Below are positions 26,159-35,510 of a DNA stretch of 64,000 bases, piece after piece (within the stretch, counting starts at the first letter, position 1; every line of letters begins with the position of its first letter). The DNA lies in contig CP090851.1 in the NCBI GenBank assembly GCA_041879415.1, forward strand, positions 2,108,001 through 2,172,000. Reading direction: 5' to 3'. A program made the translations under genes and the position numbers. The notes under the pieces were generated by a model. It made no database searches. It saw only the letters and a program-made list of their open reading frames with translations, and was not told the origin of the DNA. Source of the stretch: Vibrio chagasii (GTDB lineage Bacteria > Pseudomonadota > Gammaproteobacteria > Enterobacterales > Vibrionaceae).

Positions 26159-27547
26159 ATGACCCAAACCGTATCTTACACCTCGCTGTCTGAGCTTCTC
26201 ACTCAAAGCCGAGTGCCCGAATCTATTGTCTGCTTTGATGACAATAGCGAGATTACGTGGCAAACCTTTAACGACGACTTATCAAGACTCGCATGGCAAT
26301 TGAACTCATCGGCTGTTCAACGAGTAGCGATTTGTACCCAAGATAGCTATCTGTTCTCAGTGGCGTTCTTAGCCTCTGCAGCTGCTAACAAACACATTAT
26401 TTTACCGGGCAACTATCAACCTTGTGCGCTTGCCGAGCTAAGTGAACATTTTGATTGCCTGTTAGTTGATGATTCAATTGGCACAGTTGAGGTGGGAGAC
26501 GTTCGCAATATTCAAGCCTTATTGGACTCAAGCACTGAAGCAGAAAAACCTCTGTCCGATAATCTTCCGGCCATTAATTTAGCAGCCACCCATTTGACCC
26601 TGTTCACTTCAGGTTCGAGCGGTACACCAAAAGCGATAAATAAAACGCTAGAGCTGCTGGATATTGAGACCGCACAGTTACACAAAAACTGGGGCAAGCT
26701 GCTCAAAGGCAACCAAGTTCAAAGCACGGTTTCGCATCAACACATCTATGGTTTACTGTTTAGAGTCTTATGGCCACTCTGCTCTGGCATTCCGTTTGCT
26801 CGTAACAACCTAGAATACCCTGAACAAATTCTGTCTCATGCCAATAAAAACTGCTTTCTTATCAGCAGCCCAGCGCTACTGAAGCGATTAAAGCATGAGA
26901 CCAGCCAGGTACAGCTTGCAGGAGTCTTCTCTTCGGGTGGTCCACTGCCTACCGAGTCGGCTCATCAGTCGCGAGATTTACTAGGACATTTACCAATAGA
27001 GGTATTTGGCAGCACAGAGACTGGCGGCATAGCATTTCGTCAGCAAGAGAGCGCTCAAACCCCTTGGCAGCTTTTTGATTGTATTGAGGCTAGTCTCAAC
27101 AGTGAGAATTGCATTAAGTTATTGTCGCCATATATCGATAAAAACAACTGGTATCAAACCGCCGACGAGTGCGAAATGGTCTCAGATAGTCAATTCATAT
27201 TGAAAGGTCGAACGGACCGGGTGATCAAGATTGAAGAGAAACGAGTATCACTGGTTGAAGTAGAAAAGCGCCTTGAGCAACTGCCTTGGATAAGCGAGTG
27301 TGTGGTGATTCCATTTGAAGAACCAGAGCGCCTTATCCTAGCCTCGGTTTTGGTATTATCAGATGAAGGCCAAGCTACTCTATCGACCATGAGTAAAGGT
27401 AAATTCTGGTTGATGCTACGCACAGAACTCAGAAAGTGGTTAGAGCCGATCGCTATCCCAAGAAAATATCGTATTGTTGATGAGATTCCTCTCAACAGCC
27501 AAGGTAAGCGATTAACGTCTCACATAGAACAGCTAATAAAATCATAG
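26159..27547 (+). CDS. apeH: AMP-dependent acyl (aryl) synthetase ApeH
   Basis: 462 residues, ANL superfamily. The AMP-binding loop is LFTSGSSGTPKAI (148-160), followed by VFGSTETGGIAFRQ (A5 motif) and a C-terminal domain hinge at LKGRTDRVIKIEEKRVSLVE. In E. coli and Xenorhabdus APE pathways ApeH activates 4-hydroxybenzoate and loads an ACP. In this cluster the ammonia-lyase could instead supply an arylacrylate, so the true substrate is open. Confidence 0.88.
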   Translation: MTQTVSYTSLSELLTQSRVPESIVCFDDNSEITWQTFNDDLSRLAWQLNSSAVQRVAICTQDSYLFSVAFLASAAANKHIILPGNYQPCALAELSEHFDCLLVDDSIGTVEVGDVRNIQALLDSSTEAEKPLSDNLPAINLAATHLTLFTSGSSGTPKAINKTLELLDIETAQLHKNWGKLLKGNQVQSTVSHQHIYGLLFRVLWPLCSGIPFARNNLEYPEQILSHANKNCFLISSPALLKRLKHETSQVQLAGVFSSGGPLPTESAHQSRDLLGHLPIEVFGSTETGGIAFRQQESAQTPWQLFDCIEASLNSENCIKLLSPYIDKNNWYQTADECEMVSDSQFILKGRTDRVIKIEEKRVSLVEVEKRLEQLPWISECVVIPFEEPERLILASVLVLSDEGQATLSTMSKGKFWLMLRTELRKWLEPIAIPRKYRIVDEIPLNSQGKRLTSHIEQLIKS

Positions 27548-27635
27548 TAACCGCTGATCGTATTTTACACTGAGATTATCTTTTTATACTTTTGTCAAAG
27601 AACCAATATTTACCCAAGGATTCTAAGTACGCCCT

Positions 27636-27998
27636 ATGGATAAGAGAAAACCAACCGTCATTGCGGTAGACACTGTAGAAAATGAATCGATCCTGACACT
27701 TAATGTTAGCGGAGATATCACCGATTTTAAGGGACACTTCAAGAGCTTCCCTATTCTACCGGGCGTCACGCAAATTGATTGGGCACTTCACTACGCAGTC
27801 CAAGAATTAGGTGTCCCTGGTTTCTTTAAAGGCATGGAAGTCATCAAGTTCCAAGAGCCTATCTTGCCTGAAGCCACAATCCAACTATCACTCAAATGGG
27901 ATGCTGACAAAAGCAAGTTGAGCTTCAACTACACCTCAAATAACGGTGAGCAAACCCACTCATCAGGCAAAATGAAGCTGGGAGAGAAAAGTGAATAG
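27636..27998 (+). CDS. apeI: hotdog-fold dehydratase ApeI
   Basis: 120 residues with the FabA/FabZ-like core: the GHF motif at His34 (FKGHFKSFPILPGVTQIDW) and Asp48 in the position of the catalytic acid. It would dehydrate 3-hydroxyacyl-ACP intermediates, working with ApeP. It lies 88 bases after apeH, the ribosome site is poor and distant, and its stop overlaps the GTG of apeJ. Confidence 0.85.
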   Translation: MDKRKPTVIAVDTVENESILTLNVSGDITDFKGHFKSFPILPGVTQIDWALHYAVQELGVPGFFKGMEVIKFQEPILPEATIQLSLKWDADKSKLSFNYTSNNGEQTHSSGKMKLGEKSE

Positions 27999-29790
27999 CA
28001 CTCCCGTCGAGGCTACTTCTCAACACCAAACCAAAGAAAGCGGCTACAAGGCTTGCTTCCTTATCCCGTGCTTTAATCATGGCGCAACCATGCCTGCGGT
28101 GGTGTCGTCACTCCATCATTTTGAGTTACCGATCATCATCGTTGACGATGGTAGTGAGCTCGCTACAAAACAGTTTCTCACTCCCCTAGCAGAGCACTCA
28201 CACGTAACTTTGGTGACACTTGAGCAGAACCAAGGCAAAGGCGGAGCGGTAAAAGCCGGTATCAAAAAAGCACAACAACTCGGCTTTAGCCATGCCATTC
28301 AAATCGATGCTGATGGACAACACGACCTTGAAGCCTTGCCAACATTGATTCAGGCCTCACAAGCTAATCCGCAACGTCTGATATCAGGCCAGCCTGTCTA
28401 CGATGACAGTGTACCCAAAGCGAGGCTATACGGACGCTACGCGACACACATTTGGGTGTGGATAGAAACCCTGTCCCTATCGATCAAAGACAGCATGTGT
28501 GGCTTTAGAGCGTATCCTGTCGACCAAACACAAGCAGTACTAAGCAAATACGATGTTGGGTCTCGAATGGACTTCGATATCGAGATTTTGGTTCGCCTGT
28601 ATTGGGAAGGGTGTGACATCGACTTCGTTGAAACTCGGGTTATCTATCCTGAAAACGGCATCTCTCATTTCGATGCATTGTGGGATAACGTCAAAATCAG
28701 TTGGATGCATACACGCTTGTTCTTCGGCATGCTGCCAAGAGCACCAAAACTTATTGCTCGTCATTTCAAATCAGCCCCTGCAGGAAGTAATCTAAGTTCA
28801 TCAGTGGGTTTAGAACTGCAAACGTCAGAGCAGCCACACTGGTCTCGCACCCAGGAACGCGGCACCGTGTTAGGCATCAAACTGTTATTAACCATTTACA
28901 CCTTGTTAGGTCGTGGTGTATTCAACCTTATTCTGCGTGGTGTAATGCGTTACTACCACTTAACTGGCAAGCGCGCGCGAAACGCTTCTGAGCAATACTT
29001 GTTTCAGTTGAAGGCCTATGCGGAACAACAAAATATTGAGTTACCCGCCGAGCTAACCAGCTATAACCATCTGCTTTCGTTTGGACATACCATGCTCGAC
29101 AAACTCGCGGCATGGAAAGGCGATTTCTCAGTGGATAACCTTACCATCCATGGTCAAGACCAATTCGAAAACATGGTGGCAAATAAGCAAGGTGTGCTAA
29201 TTCTTGGTTCTCATCTTGGTAATATTGAGCTGTGCCGAGCTTTAGGTCGTAGGCACTCAAACATCAAAATCAATGCGCTGGTGTTCACTGAGCACGCTGA
29301 GCGTTTTAACTCAGTTATGAAAGCGGTTAATCCGCAGTCTGACTTAAACCTGATCCAAGTAACTTCGATGGGGCCAGATACGGCTATCCTTTTACAACAG
29401 AAGTTGGAGCAAGGTGAGTGGATCGTGATTGTTGGTGATAGAACTTCCACCAGCAAAGAGAGCCGCTCAGTATGGGCAGAGTTCTTAGGTAAGGAAGCCC
29501 CGTTCCCTCAAGGGCCATTTATGTTAGCCTCTGTACTCAAAGCACCTGTATTTTTGCTATTTGGGTTACGTGACGATTCACAAGCAAAGCCGCACTTTAA
29601 TGTCTATTTCGAGCATTTTAGCGACAGAATCGAACTACCTAGAAAGACACGCGAACAATCTTTAAAGCAAGTCGTTCAACAATACGCAGATCGACTTCAG
29701 CACTACACACTGAAAGCACCGCTTCAGTGGTACAACTTTTTTAATTTTTGGACATTGAGCAAGCACCATGACGAAAAAGAATCCAAATAG
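27991..29790 (+). CDS. apeJ: glycosyltransferase-acyltransferase fusion ApeJ
   Basis: 599 residues with two enzymatic halves. The N-terminal part (about 15-240) is a family 2 glycosyltransferase: LIPCFNHGATMPAVVSSL, IVDDGSE and IQIDADGQHD (the DxD). The C-terminal part (about 285-590) resembles LpxL/HtrB acyltransferases, with ILGSHLGNIELCRALGRRH and VGDRTSTSKESRSVWAEFLG. Start is GTG at 27991 behind GGAGAG, overlapping apeI by 8 bases. Such a fusion could both glycosylate and acylate the lipid anchor carrying the polyene; this order of events is inferred. Confidence 0.88.
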   Translation: MNSTPVEATSQHQTKESGYKACFLIPCFNHGATMPAVVSSLHHFELPIIIVDDGSELATKQFLTPLAEHSHVTLVTLEQNQGKGGAVKAGIKKAQQLGFSHAIQIDADGQHDLEALPTLIQASQANPQRLISGQPVYDDSVPKARLYGRYATHIWVWIETLSLSIKDSMCGFRAYPVDQTQAVLSKYDVGSRMDFDIEILVRLYWEGCDIDFVETRVIYPENGISHFDALWDNVKISWMHTRLFFGMLPRAPKLIARHFKSAPAGSNLSSSVGLELQTSEQPHWSRTQERGTVLGIKLLLTIYTLLGRGVFNLILRGVMRYYHLTGKRARNASEQYLFQLKAYAEQQNIELPAELTSYNHLLSFGHTMLDKLAAWKGDFSVDNLTIHGQDQFENMVANKQGVLILGSHLGNIELCRALGRRHSNIKINALVFTEHAERFNSVMKAVNPQSDLNLIQVTSMGPDTAILLQQKLEQGEWIVIVGDRTSTSKESRSVWAEFLGKEAPFPQGPFMLASVLKAPVFLLFGLRDDSQAKPHFNVYFEHFSDRIELPRKTREQSLKQVVQQYADRLQHYTLKAPLQWYNFFNFWTLSKHHDEKESK

Positions 29791-31315
29791 CATCACCTTT
29801 GGTGCCGAACGCCTCACTATCGAGGACGTTGTCGCTATCTCACAAGGCGCACAAGCCTCGATGAACACCAGTGACGAGTTCACTTCAAAAATCGACCGTG
29901 GTGTTGCATTCCTAGAGCGCCTACTTAAAGAAGAAGGCGTGATTTACGGCGTAACAACAGGTTACGGTGACTCTTGTACCGTTGCGATTCCGCCAAACCT
30001 TGTCGATGAGCTACCTCTGCATCTGACGCGCTTCCACGGTTGTGGTTTAGGTGAAACACTGTCTCACGAGCAATCTCGTGCAGTATTAGCAACGCGCCTG
30101 TGTTCGTTATCACAAGGCGTATCAGGTGTAACTCATGATCTGCTTAACCAGATCGTTACCCTAATCAACCAAGATATCTCACCGCGTATTCCTCAAGAAG
30201 GATCGGTCGGTGCCAGTGGCGACTTAACACCTCTGTCTTACCTAGCAGCCACGCTAATTGGTGAGCGTGATGTTATCTACAAAGGTGAAGTACGCCCAAC
30301 CAGTGACGTTTACAAAGAGCTAGGCATTAGCCCTATCAAGCTTAAGCCGAAAGAAGGCTTAGCGTTAATGAATGGTACGTCTGTAATGACGGCATTAGCT
30401 TGTATCGCTTATAAGCGCGCGGAATATCTAGCTCAGCTATCGACCAAGATCACCGCTATGGTATCGGTAGGCATGCACGGCAATGACTTCCACTTCGATG
30501 AAGCGCTGTTTGCTGTGAAACCTCATCCAGGCCAACAACAGGTTGCGGCATGGCTGCGTGATGATCTGCAAGCAGATCGCCCACCACGTAACAGTGACCG
30601 ACTACAAGATCGTTACTCTCTGCGCTGTGCGCCACATGTTATCGGTGTGGTTCAGGACTCTCTACCATGGCTTCGCCAGATGATCGAGAACGAACTAAAC
30701 AGTGCCAACGACAACCCAATTATCGATGGTGATAATGAGCGCGTACTGCATGGTGGACACTTCTACGGTGGTCATATCGCAATGGCAATGGATACGCTAA
30801 AAACTGCCGTAGCCAACCTTGCAGACCTGCTTGACCGCCAAATGGCCCAGCTGATGGATTACAAGTTCAATAACGGCTTACCATTCAACCTAACGGGTGC
30901 TGAAGGCGAACGTAAACCAATCAACCACGGCTTCAAAGCGGTACAGATCGGCGTGTCAGCTTGGACAGCAGAAGCATTGAAACACACGATGCCTGCAAGC
31001 GTGTTCTCTCGTTCAACTGAGTGTCACAACCAAGACAAAGTGAGCATGGGCACCATCGCCGCTCGTGACTGTTTACGCGTTCTAGAGCTAACCGAACAAG
31101 TGGCGGCAGCGTCACTTCTAGCCGGTACACAAGCACTCGAACTTCGTAAACGCCACAATGAGCTTGATGAGCACCATATGAGTGAGAACCTCAAGCACAT
31201 TCGCGACGAAGTACTGAAAGAGTTTGAGTTTATTGTCGAGGACCGCCCGCTTGAAGGCGATCTGCGCCACTTTATTTCTCGTATTCAAAATCAGCACTGG
31301 TCACTTTATTCATAG
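29768..31315 (+). CDS. MIO-dependent aromatic amino acid ammonia-lyase (HAL/PAL/TAL family)
   Basis: 515 residues. The MIO cofactor would form from Ala149-Ser150-Gly151 (GSVGASGDLTPLSYLA). The catalytic Tyr60 is in VIYGVTTGYGDS, and GTSVMTALACIA and ANDNPIID are conserved. The substrate-selectivity pair is Phe89-His90, whereas tyrosine lyases usually have His-Leu, phenylalanine lyases Phe-Leu and histidine lyases Ser-His. It overlaps apeJ by 23 bases, so it belongs to the operon. It is probably not the hutH of histidine catabolism, since no hut genes are near. The likely role is to make a cinnamate-type aryl acid for ApeH; substrate is unproven. Confidence 0.87.
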   Translation: MTKKNPNSITFGAERLTIEDVVAISQGAQASMNTSDEFTSKIDRGVAFLERLLKEEGVIYGVTTGYGDSCTVAIPPNLVDELPLHLTRFHGCGLGETLSHEQSRAVLATRLCSLSQGVSGVTHDLLNQIVTLINQDISPRIPQEGSVGASGDLTPLSYLAATLIGERDVIYKGEVRPTSDVYKELGISPIKLKPKEGLALMNGTSVMTALACIAYKRAEYLAQLSTKITAMVSVGMHGNDFHFDEALFAVKPHPGQQQVAAWLRDDLQADRPPRNSDRLQDRYSLRCAPHVIGVVQDSLPWLRQMIENELNSANDNPIIDGDNERVLHGGHFYGGHIAMAMDTLKTAVANLADLLDRQMAQLMDYKFNNGLPFNLTGAEGERKPINHGFKAVQIGVSAWTAEALKHTMPASVFSRSTECHNQDKVSMGTIAARDCLRVLELTEQVAAASLLAGTQALELRKRHNELDEHHMSENLKHIRDEVLKEFEFIVEDRPLEGDLRHFISRIQNQHWSLYS

Positions 31316-31370
31316 AGTCATGACCTCATAAAGTAGCCAACCCTTTACGCAATATTGTTGAGAGCGATTT

Positions 31371-31874
31371 ATGTCTGAAATCCTTCATCCATTACAATCT
31401 GAGGTGACACTTGTTACCTCATTCCAAGATGCCGACCCTATGGGCGTGATCTATCACGGCAACTACTTCCGGTTTTTTGAAGAAGTAAGACGCATCATGA
31501 TGGATAAGATTGAGTACAACTACCATGAGATGAAGGATTCAGGCTACATGTGGCCTATCATCGATACCCGCGTAAAATACATCAAAGCGATACCGTTTAA
31601 TCACAAGATTAAGGTCACGGCGAAGCTCACCGAGTGGGAAAACCGCCTGCGCGTCGATTATGAAATTCATGATGCCCTAACCGGTGCTCGCATGACTCGA
31701 GCACACACCATGCAGGTTGCGGTAACCATTGAAGAGCAAGAGATGTGTTTCGCTTCACCGAAAGTGTTTACTGACAAGGTAGAACACTGGCACCAGTATG
31801 GCTGCTTACCTCTCGCAGCTGAACATCAATCCCAAGCTTCTAGCTCACAGCAGGTGAATCATGAATCTGTTTAA
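31371..31874 (+). CDS. apeK: acyl-CoA/ACP thioesterase ApeK (4HBT family)
   Basis: 167 residues, hotdog fold. The 4-hydroxybenzoyl-CoA thioesterase motif is present in DADPMGVIYHGNYFRFFEEV-like order (Asp-Pro-Met-Gly, then His and Glu). It would release or proof-read the finished acyl chain. The stop overlaps apeL by 14 bases. Confidence 0.87.
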   Translation: MSEILHPLQSEVTLVTSFQDADPMGVIYHGNYFRFFEEVRRIMMDKIEYNYHEMKDSGYMWPIIDTRVKYIKAIPFNHKIKVTAKLTEWENRLRVDYEIHDALTGARMTRAHTMQVAVTIEEQEMCFASPKVFTDKVEHWHQYGCLPLAAEHQSQASSSQQVNHESV

Positions 31875-32541
31875 GCGCAGCCGCAAACACATCAATATCC
31901 TGCTACTTGGGCTTACTGCGATAATGACGAGTGGCCTTGTAAGCGCCAAAGAGAACACTGCTGCTATCGGTTCTATCTCAGAGCTGCAGACGGTACTCAG
32001 CGAAAATAGCATTGTTCGTGGTGAGTTTACTCAAACGCGCAATATGGAGATGTTCGCCCAGCCTCTGACGTCGCAAGGTACATTCCTATTAGACAAATCA
32101 AGTGGTTTACTTTGGACACAAACTACACCGTTTCCGGTGAACTTAGTGCTTACCGACAACAAGTTGAGCCAAAGGTTTGCCGACCAGCCCGCAAAGATCA
32201 TCACTGATAAAGAAAACCCAATGGCGTTTTATTTCAGCCACATTTTCCTATCGGTGTTCCACGGTGATACACAAAAACTTCAAGACCAATTCTCACTGAC
32301 GTTCCAGCCTGCAACGGCACAAAGTTCAGACCAAAATACAGGATCTTGGACACTGACTCTCAAGCCCAAAAGCGCACCTATGAATGCAGTATTTGAGGCC
32401 ATCACGCTGCAAGGTAACAGTGATATTGAGCGTATTGAGTTAAAAGAGATTCGCGGAGATAGCACGGTGATCGAATTCAGTAAGCTAAGCCATCAACCGG
32501 AAGTATTGTCAGATGCCGAAGCGCAACAATTTCAGCTCTAA
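31861..32541 (+). CDS. apeL: LolA-like outer-membrane lipid carrier ApeL
   Basis: 226 residues. An N-terminal hydrophobic segment (about 13-29) acts as a signal peptide. The LolA-type fold follows: VRGEFTQTRNMEMFAQPLTS, then GTFLLDKSSGLLWTQTTPFP. Members in lipid pathways shuttle lipidated products across the periplasm. Here it should carry the polyene-lipid with ApeM and ApeN. AGGTG lies before the ATG. Confidence 0.85.
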   Translation: MNLFKRSRKHINILLLGLTAIMTSGLVSAKENTAAIGSISELQTVLSENSIVRGEFTQTRNMEMFAQPLTSQGTFLLDKSSGLLWTQTTPFPVNLVLTDNKLSQRFADQPAKIITDKENPMAFYFSHIFLSVFHGDTQKLQDQFSLTFQPATAQSSDQNTGSWTLTLKPKSAPMNAVFEAITLQGNSDIERIELKEIRGDSTVIEFSKLSHQPEVLSDAEAQQFQL

Positions 32542-34885
32542 GCTCGCCCTTGTCTGGCTAGTGATTGTGGCACTATTCAGCGGACTGTTGATTAAACAGT
32601 TCGCTTTTTCTTCTTCAGTGCCTATCGAAAGCAACATCATGAAATTGCTGCCTGAAAATCAGCAAGATCCTATGGTTGAACAAGCTTTCCAGCAAATTTC
32701 CAACTCGATGAGTGAAGAAGTCGTATTCATCTTAAGTGGATCAGACATCAAGAACACCATCGCGGCAACCAAAGCCTTTGAAAAAGCACTCAATCACGAC
32801 TTGTTTTCAGGTGGTTCAGTACTCTTCAAACACGTGCAAGGTAAAATTAACTCAAGCACACAAAGCCAATGGAGTGACTTCTACTTCCGTCATCGAACGC
32901 AACTACTAACAGAGCAACAGAAAGAGACTTTGACACACGCACCAGAGTCACGAGCTCAGTATGTGATTCAATCCTTGTACAACCCTTTTTCAGGCGTGAC
33001 AGCGACCGAGCTAACGTTAGACCCATTCCTGTTATTTCGTGACTATATAAGCGAGGTTGGCACCCGCTCGAGTAACTTTGGGCTTAAAGATGGCTATCTC
33101 ACCGCTCAATCTCAAGAGCAATCACATATCCTCGTTACCGCAACGCTGGCAGGCTCACCATATAGCTTGGCGATTCAAGAACAGCTTCCTGCGTTAGATA
33201 CTTTAGAGAGAGACATTGAGAATCAATTTGACGTTAAAGTTCAGCACACTGGCGTAGTTTTCTACGCAAATTACGGTACTCAAAGTGCGAAGTCTGAAAT
33301 CAGCACTATTGGCTTAGGTTCCTTGGCGGGCGTGATTCTATTAGTGTGGCTGACGTTTCGTAGCGCACTCCCACTTGCCTTGTCTTTACTCTCAATTAGC
33401 ACGGGGTTATTGGTCGCATTGGCAAGCACCGTCGCTATCTTTGGCAAGGTCCACCTGTTCAGCTTGGTGTTTGGTGCGAGCTTGATTGGCGTATCCATTG
33501 ATTACTCGTTCCATTACCTCACTGACCGTTTGGCCGCAGGAAGCCGATGGCAGAGTGATAAAGGGCTAAAGCACATCTTAGTTGCCATCACCCTAGGTTT
33601 AATCACTAGCTTAATCGGATATCTCGGGCTTCTGGTTGCGCCCTTCCCTGGCCTACAGCAACTTGCGCTATTCTCGTCTATCGGACTTATCGCCGCCTAC
33701 GCTAGCGTGGTGTGTTGGTACCCCGTGTTGGCCTCTAAACCGAGCCAAGAGCGAGCGCTTCCTTTGGCTAGCCTTTGGCACACATGGTTAAACTTGTGGA
33801 ACCATCCCAAATTTAAAATCGGCTTGCCATTGATAGTGACCGTCTTAAGTTTGGCGTCAATCACGCAGGTTCGCTACGACGACGATATCAGGCAGCTTCA
33901 AGCAATGCCTGACGAGCTAAAACACCAAGAGCAAGCCATCTCTGAGATATCTGGTTTAGGTAGTGCTCAGAACATGCTGCTAGTTACTGCCGAAAGTAAC
34001 CAAGCGCTGCTCAATAAGTTAGCATTGATCAGTTCTAATCTTGATAACTTAGTCGCTCAGCAAGTTATCTCAGGCTATCGCAGCGTCAATCAACACCTGC
34101 CAAGCGAGCAAGAACAACACTATAACTATCAGCTGGTTAAGCAACTTTATGATAGTCAAAGCGCCACACTACAAACTACGCTTGGCTGGCCGAGCTTCCC
34201 AGAGCTTCCTAAATACAGTCCGATCACGCTCGATGAGTTTCTATCGTCGCCTGTATCAGAGCCTATTCACCCACTTTGGTTAAAACCAATCAATAACCAA
34301 GCAGCGTCAGTTATCATGATCAAAGACGTCACTAACACTGAGCTGTTCTCACAGTGGTTAGAGTCCGACTTTGCTCAGCAGCAAGGTGTGAAATACCTCA
34401 ATAAAGCAGATGAAATCTCCTCTCTTTTTGCTGAGTACCGCGTCAAAATTACCGAGCTGTTATTGATTGCCCTCGCTGCTATTGGCATGGTGCTAGGTTG
34501 GCGATATGGCGTGAAACAAAGCCTATTAATGCTTCTACCATCTCTTATTGCAGGTGTAGCGGGGTTAGCGGTGACCGGCGTTTTAGGCTCAACATTGAAC
34601 CTATTTAATCTGCTTGGTTTGATTTTGATTTTAGGGATCGGTATCGACTACACCCTGTTCTTTGCGGAGCAGAAGAAGTCGCTAAGCACCCTATTAGCGA
34701 TCACTTTGTCTGGCCTCACGACACTGCTGTCATTCGGCTTACTGTCACTGAGTCATACTCATGCCATTCACAGCTTCGGGATTACCGTGTTAACCGGAAT
34801 TTTTGTGGCGTGGCTGCTTTCCCCACTCGCCATCAACAATGAGCAAGCCACAGAAAAGAACAAACCGCGTGAGGCATTTAGATGA
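32513..34885 (+). CDS. apeM: MMPL/RND-family exporter ApeM
   Basis: 790 residues. Membrane segment at about 9-31, a periplasmic loop, then a six-helix bundle at about 255-425, a second loop and a second bundle at about 645-780 (GLILILGIGIDYTLFFAEQK and LGSLAGVILLVWLTFRSALP are representative). The two GxxxDY sequences (GVSIDYSFHY and GIGIDYTLFF) are the proton-relay segments. It would move the polyene lipid from the inner membrane. Overlaps apeL by 29 bases and apeN by 4. Confidence 0.9.
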   Translation: MPKRNNFSSKLALVWLVIVALFSGLLIKQFAFSSSVPIESNIMKLLPENQQDPMVEQAFQQISNSMSEEVVFILSGSDIKNTIAATKAFEKALNHDLFSGGSVLFKHVQGKINSSTQSQWSDFYFRHRTQLLTEQQKETLTHAPESRAQYVIQSLYNPFSGVTATELTLDPFLLFRDYISEVGTRSSNFGLKDGYLTAQSQEQSHILVTATLAGSPYSLAIQEQLPALDTLERDIENQFDVKVQHTGVVFYANYGTQSAKSEISTIGLGSLAGVILLVWLTFRSALPLALSLLSISTGLLVALASTVAIFGKVHLFSLVFGASLIGVSIDYSFHYLTDRLAAGSRWQSDKGLKHILVAITLGLITSLIGYLGLLVAPFPGLQQLALFSSIGLIAAYASVVCWYPVLASKPSQERALPLASLWHTWLNLWNHPKFKIGLPLIVTVLSLASITQVRYDDDIRQLQAMPDELKHQEQAISEISGLGSAQNMLLVTAESNQALLNKLALISSNLDNLVAQQVISGYRSVNQHLPSEQEQHYNYQLVKQLYDSQSATLQTTLGWPSFPELPKYSPITLDEFLSSPVSEPIHPLWLKPINNQAASVIMIKDVTNTELFSQWLESDFAQQQGVKYLNKADEISSLFAEYRVKITELLLIALAAIGMVLGWRYGVKQSLLMLLPSLIAGVAGLAVTGVLGSTLNLFNLLGLILILGIGIDYTLFFAEQKKSLSTLLAITLSGLTTLLSFGLLSLSHTHAIHSFGITVLTGIFVAWLLSPLAINNEQATEKNKPREAFR

Positions 34886-35505
34886 ACAAGACGATAAAGA
34901 TAGCATTCGCTGTCATATTTAGCTTCCTACTCAATGCCTGCTCACTGGTTTCTCAACAACCGACAGGTGCGAGCGTCACTATCAATAAAGACACAGAACT
35001 CGCCTTGCCTCTACCCGAAGAACTTGGGTACTCATTAACAGCAAGTCAATTGATTAGCGCAACCTGGCAAGAGGATACCCAGCAGTTACCGGTTCAAGTT
35101 GAAGTTACGCCCGATAAGGTCGTTTTAGCTGGCTTCTCTTCTTGGGGTACACGCATCTTATCGCTGCAGTATCAAAACCAAGCCATTGAAACACAAGTAC
35201 TATCTGGCCTCGGTGCTACCCTTCCTCAGCCCGAACAGGTACTGTTTAATTTGATGCTCACCTTGTGGCCTGCAGAAGCATGGGCACAACCGCTACAAGG
35301 TATAGGCTGGCATTTGGTCGATACAGATAACAGCCGCACTGTGTTTGATGACAAGAAGCAGGCAATCATACGAATTGATTATCAAGCCGAACCGAATACA
35401 CACAAAACGGCAGGCAACATTGTTTTCAAACATTTGACCCAAGGCTACACCATTACTATACAAACGTTGAATTCAACGATTGTCGATAACCCAAGTAAGA
35501 GCTAA
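34882..35505 (+). CDS. apeN: DUF3261-type lipoprotein ApeN
   Basis: 207 residues. The signal MNKTIKIAFAVIFSFLLNAC gives Cys20. The mature part has strand-rich sections such as EELGYSLTASQLISATWQED and VLAGFSSWGTRILSLQYQNQ, typical of DUF3261 proteins associated with this exporter. Presumed outer-membrane acceptor for the APE lipid. The ATG overlaps the apeM stop (ATGA). Confidence 0.85.
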   Translation: MNKTIKIAFAVIFSFLLNACSLVSQQPTGASVTINKDTELALPLPEELGYSLTASQLISATWQEDTQQLPVQVEVTPDKVVLAGFSSWGTRILSLQYQNQAIETQVLSGLGATLPQPEQVLFNLMLTLWPAEAWAQPLQGIGWHLVDTDNSRTVFDDKKQAIIRIDYQAEPNTHKTAGNIVFKHLTQGYTITIQTLNSTIVDNPSKS

Positions 35506-35510
35506 ACACT

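Noticed and set aside
29768..31315. Histidine ammonia-lyase (hutH) of histidine catabolism
   Set aside because: No hutU, hutI or hutG beside it, selectivity residues differ from HutH, and it overlaps apeJ within the APE operon.
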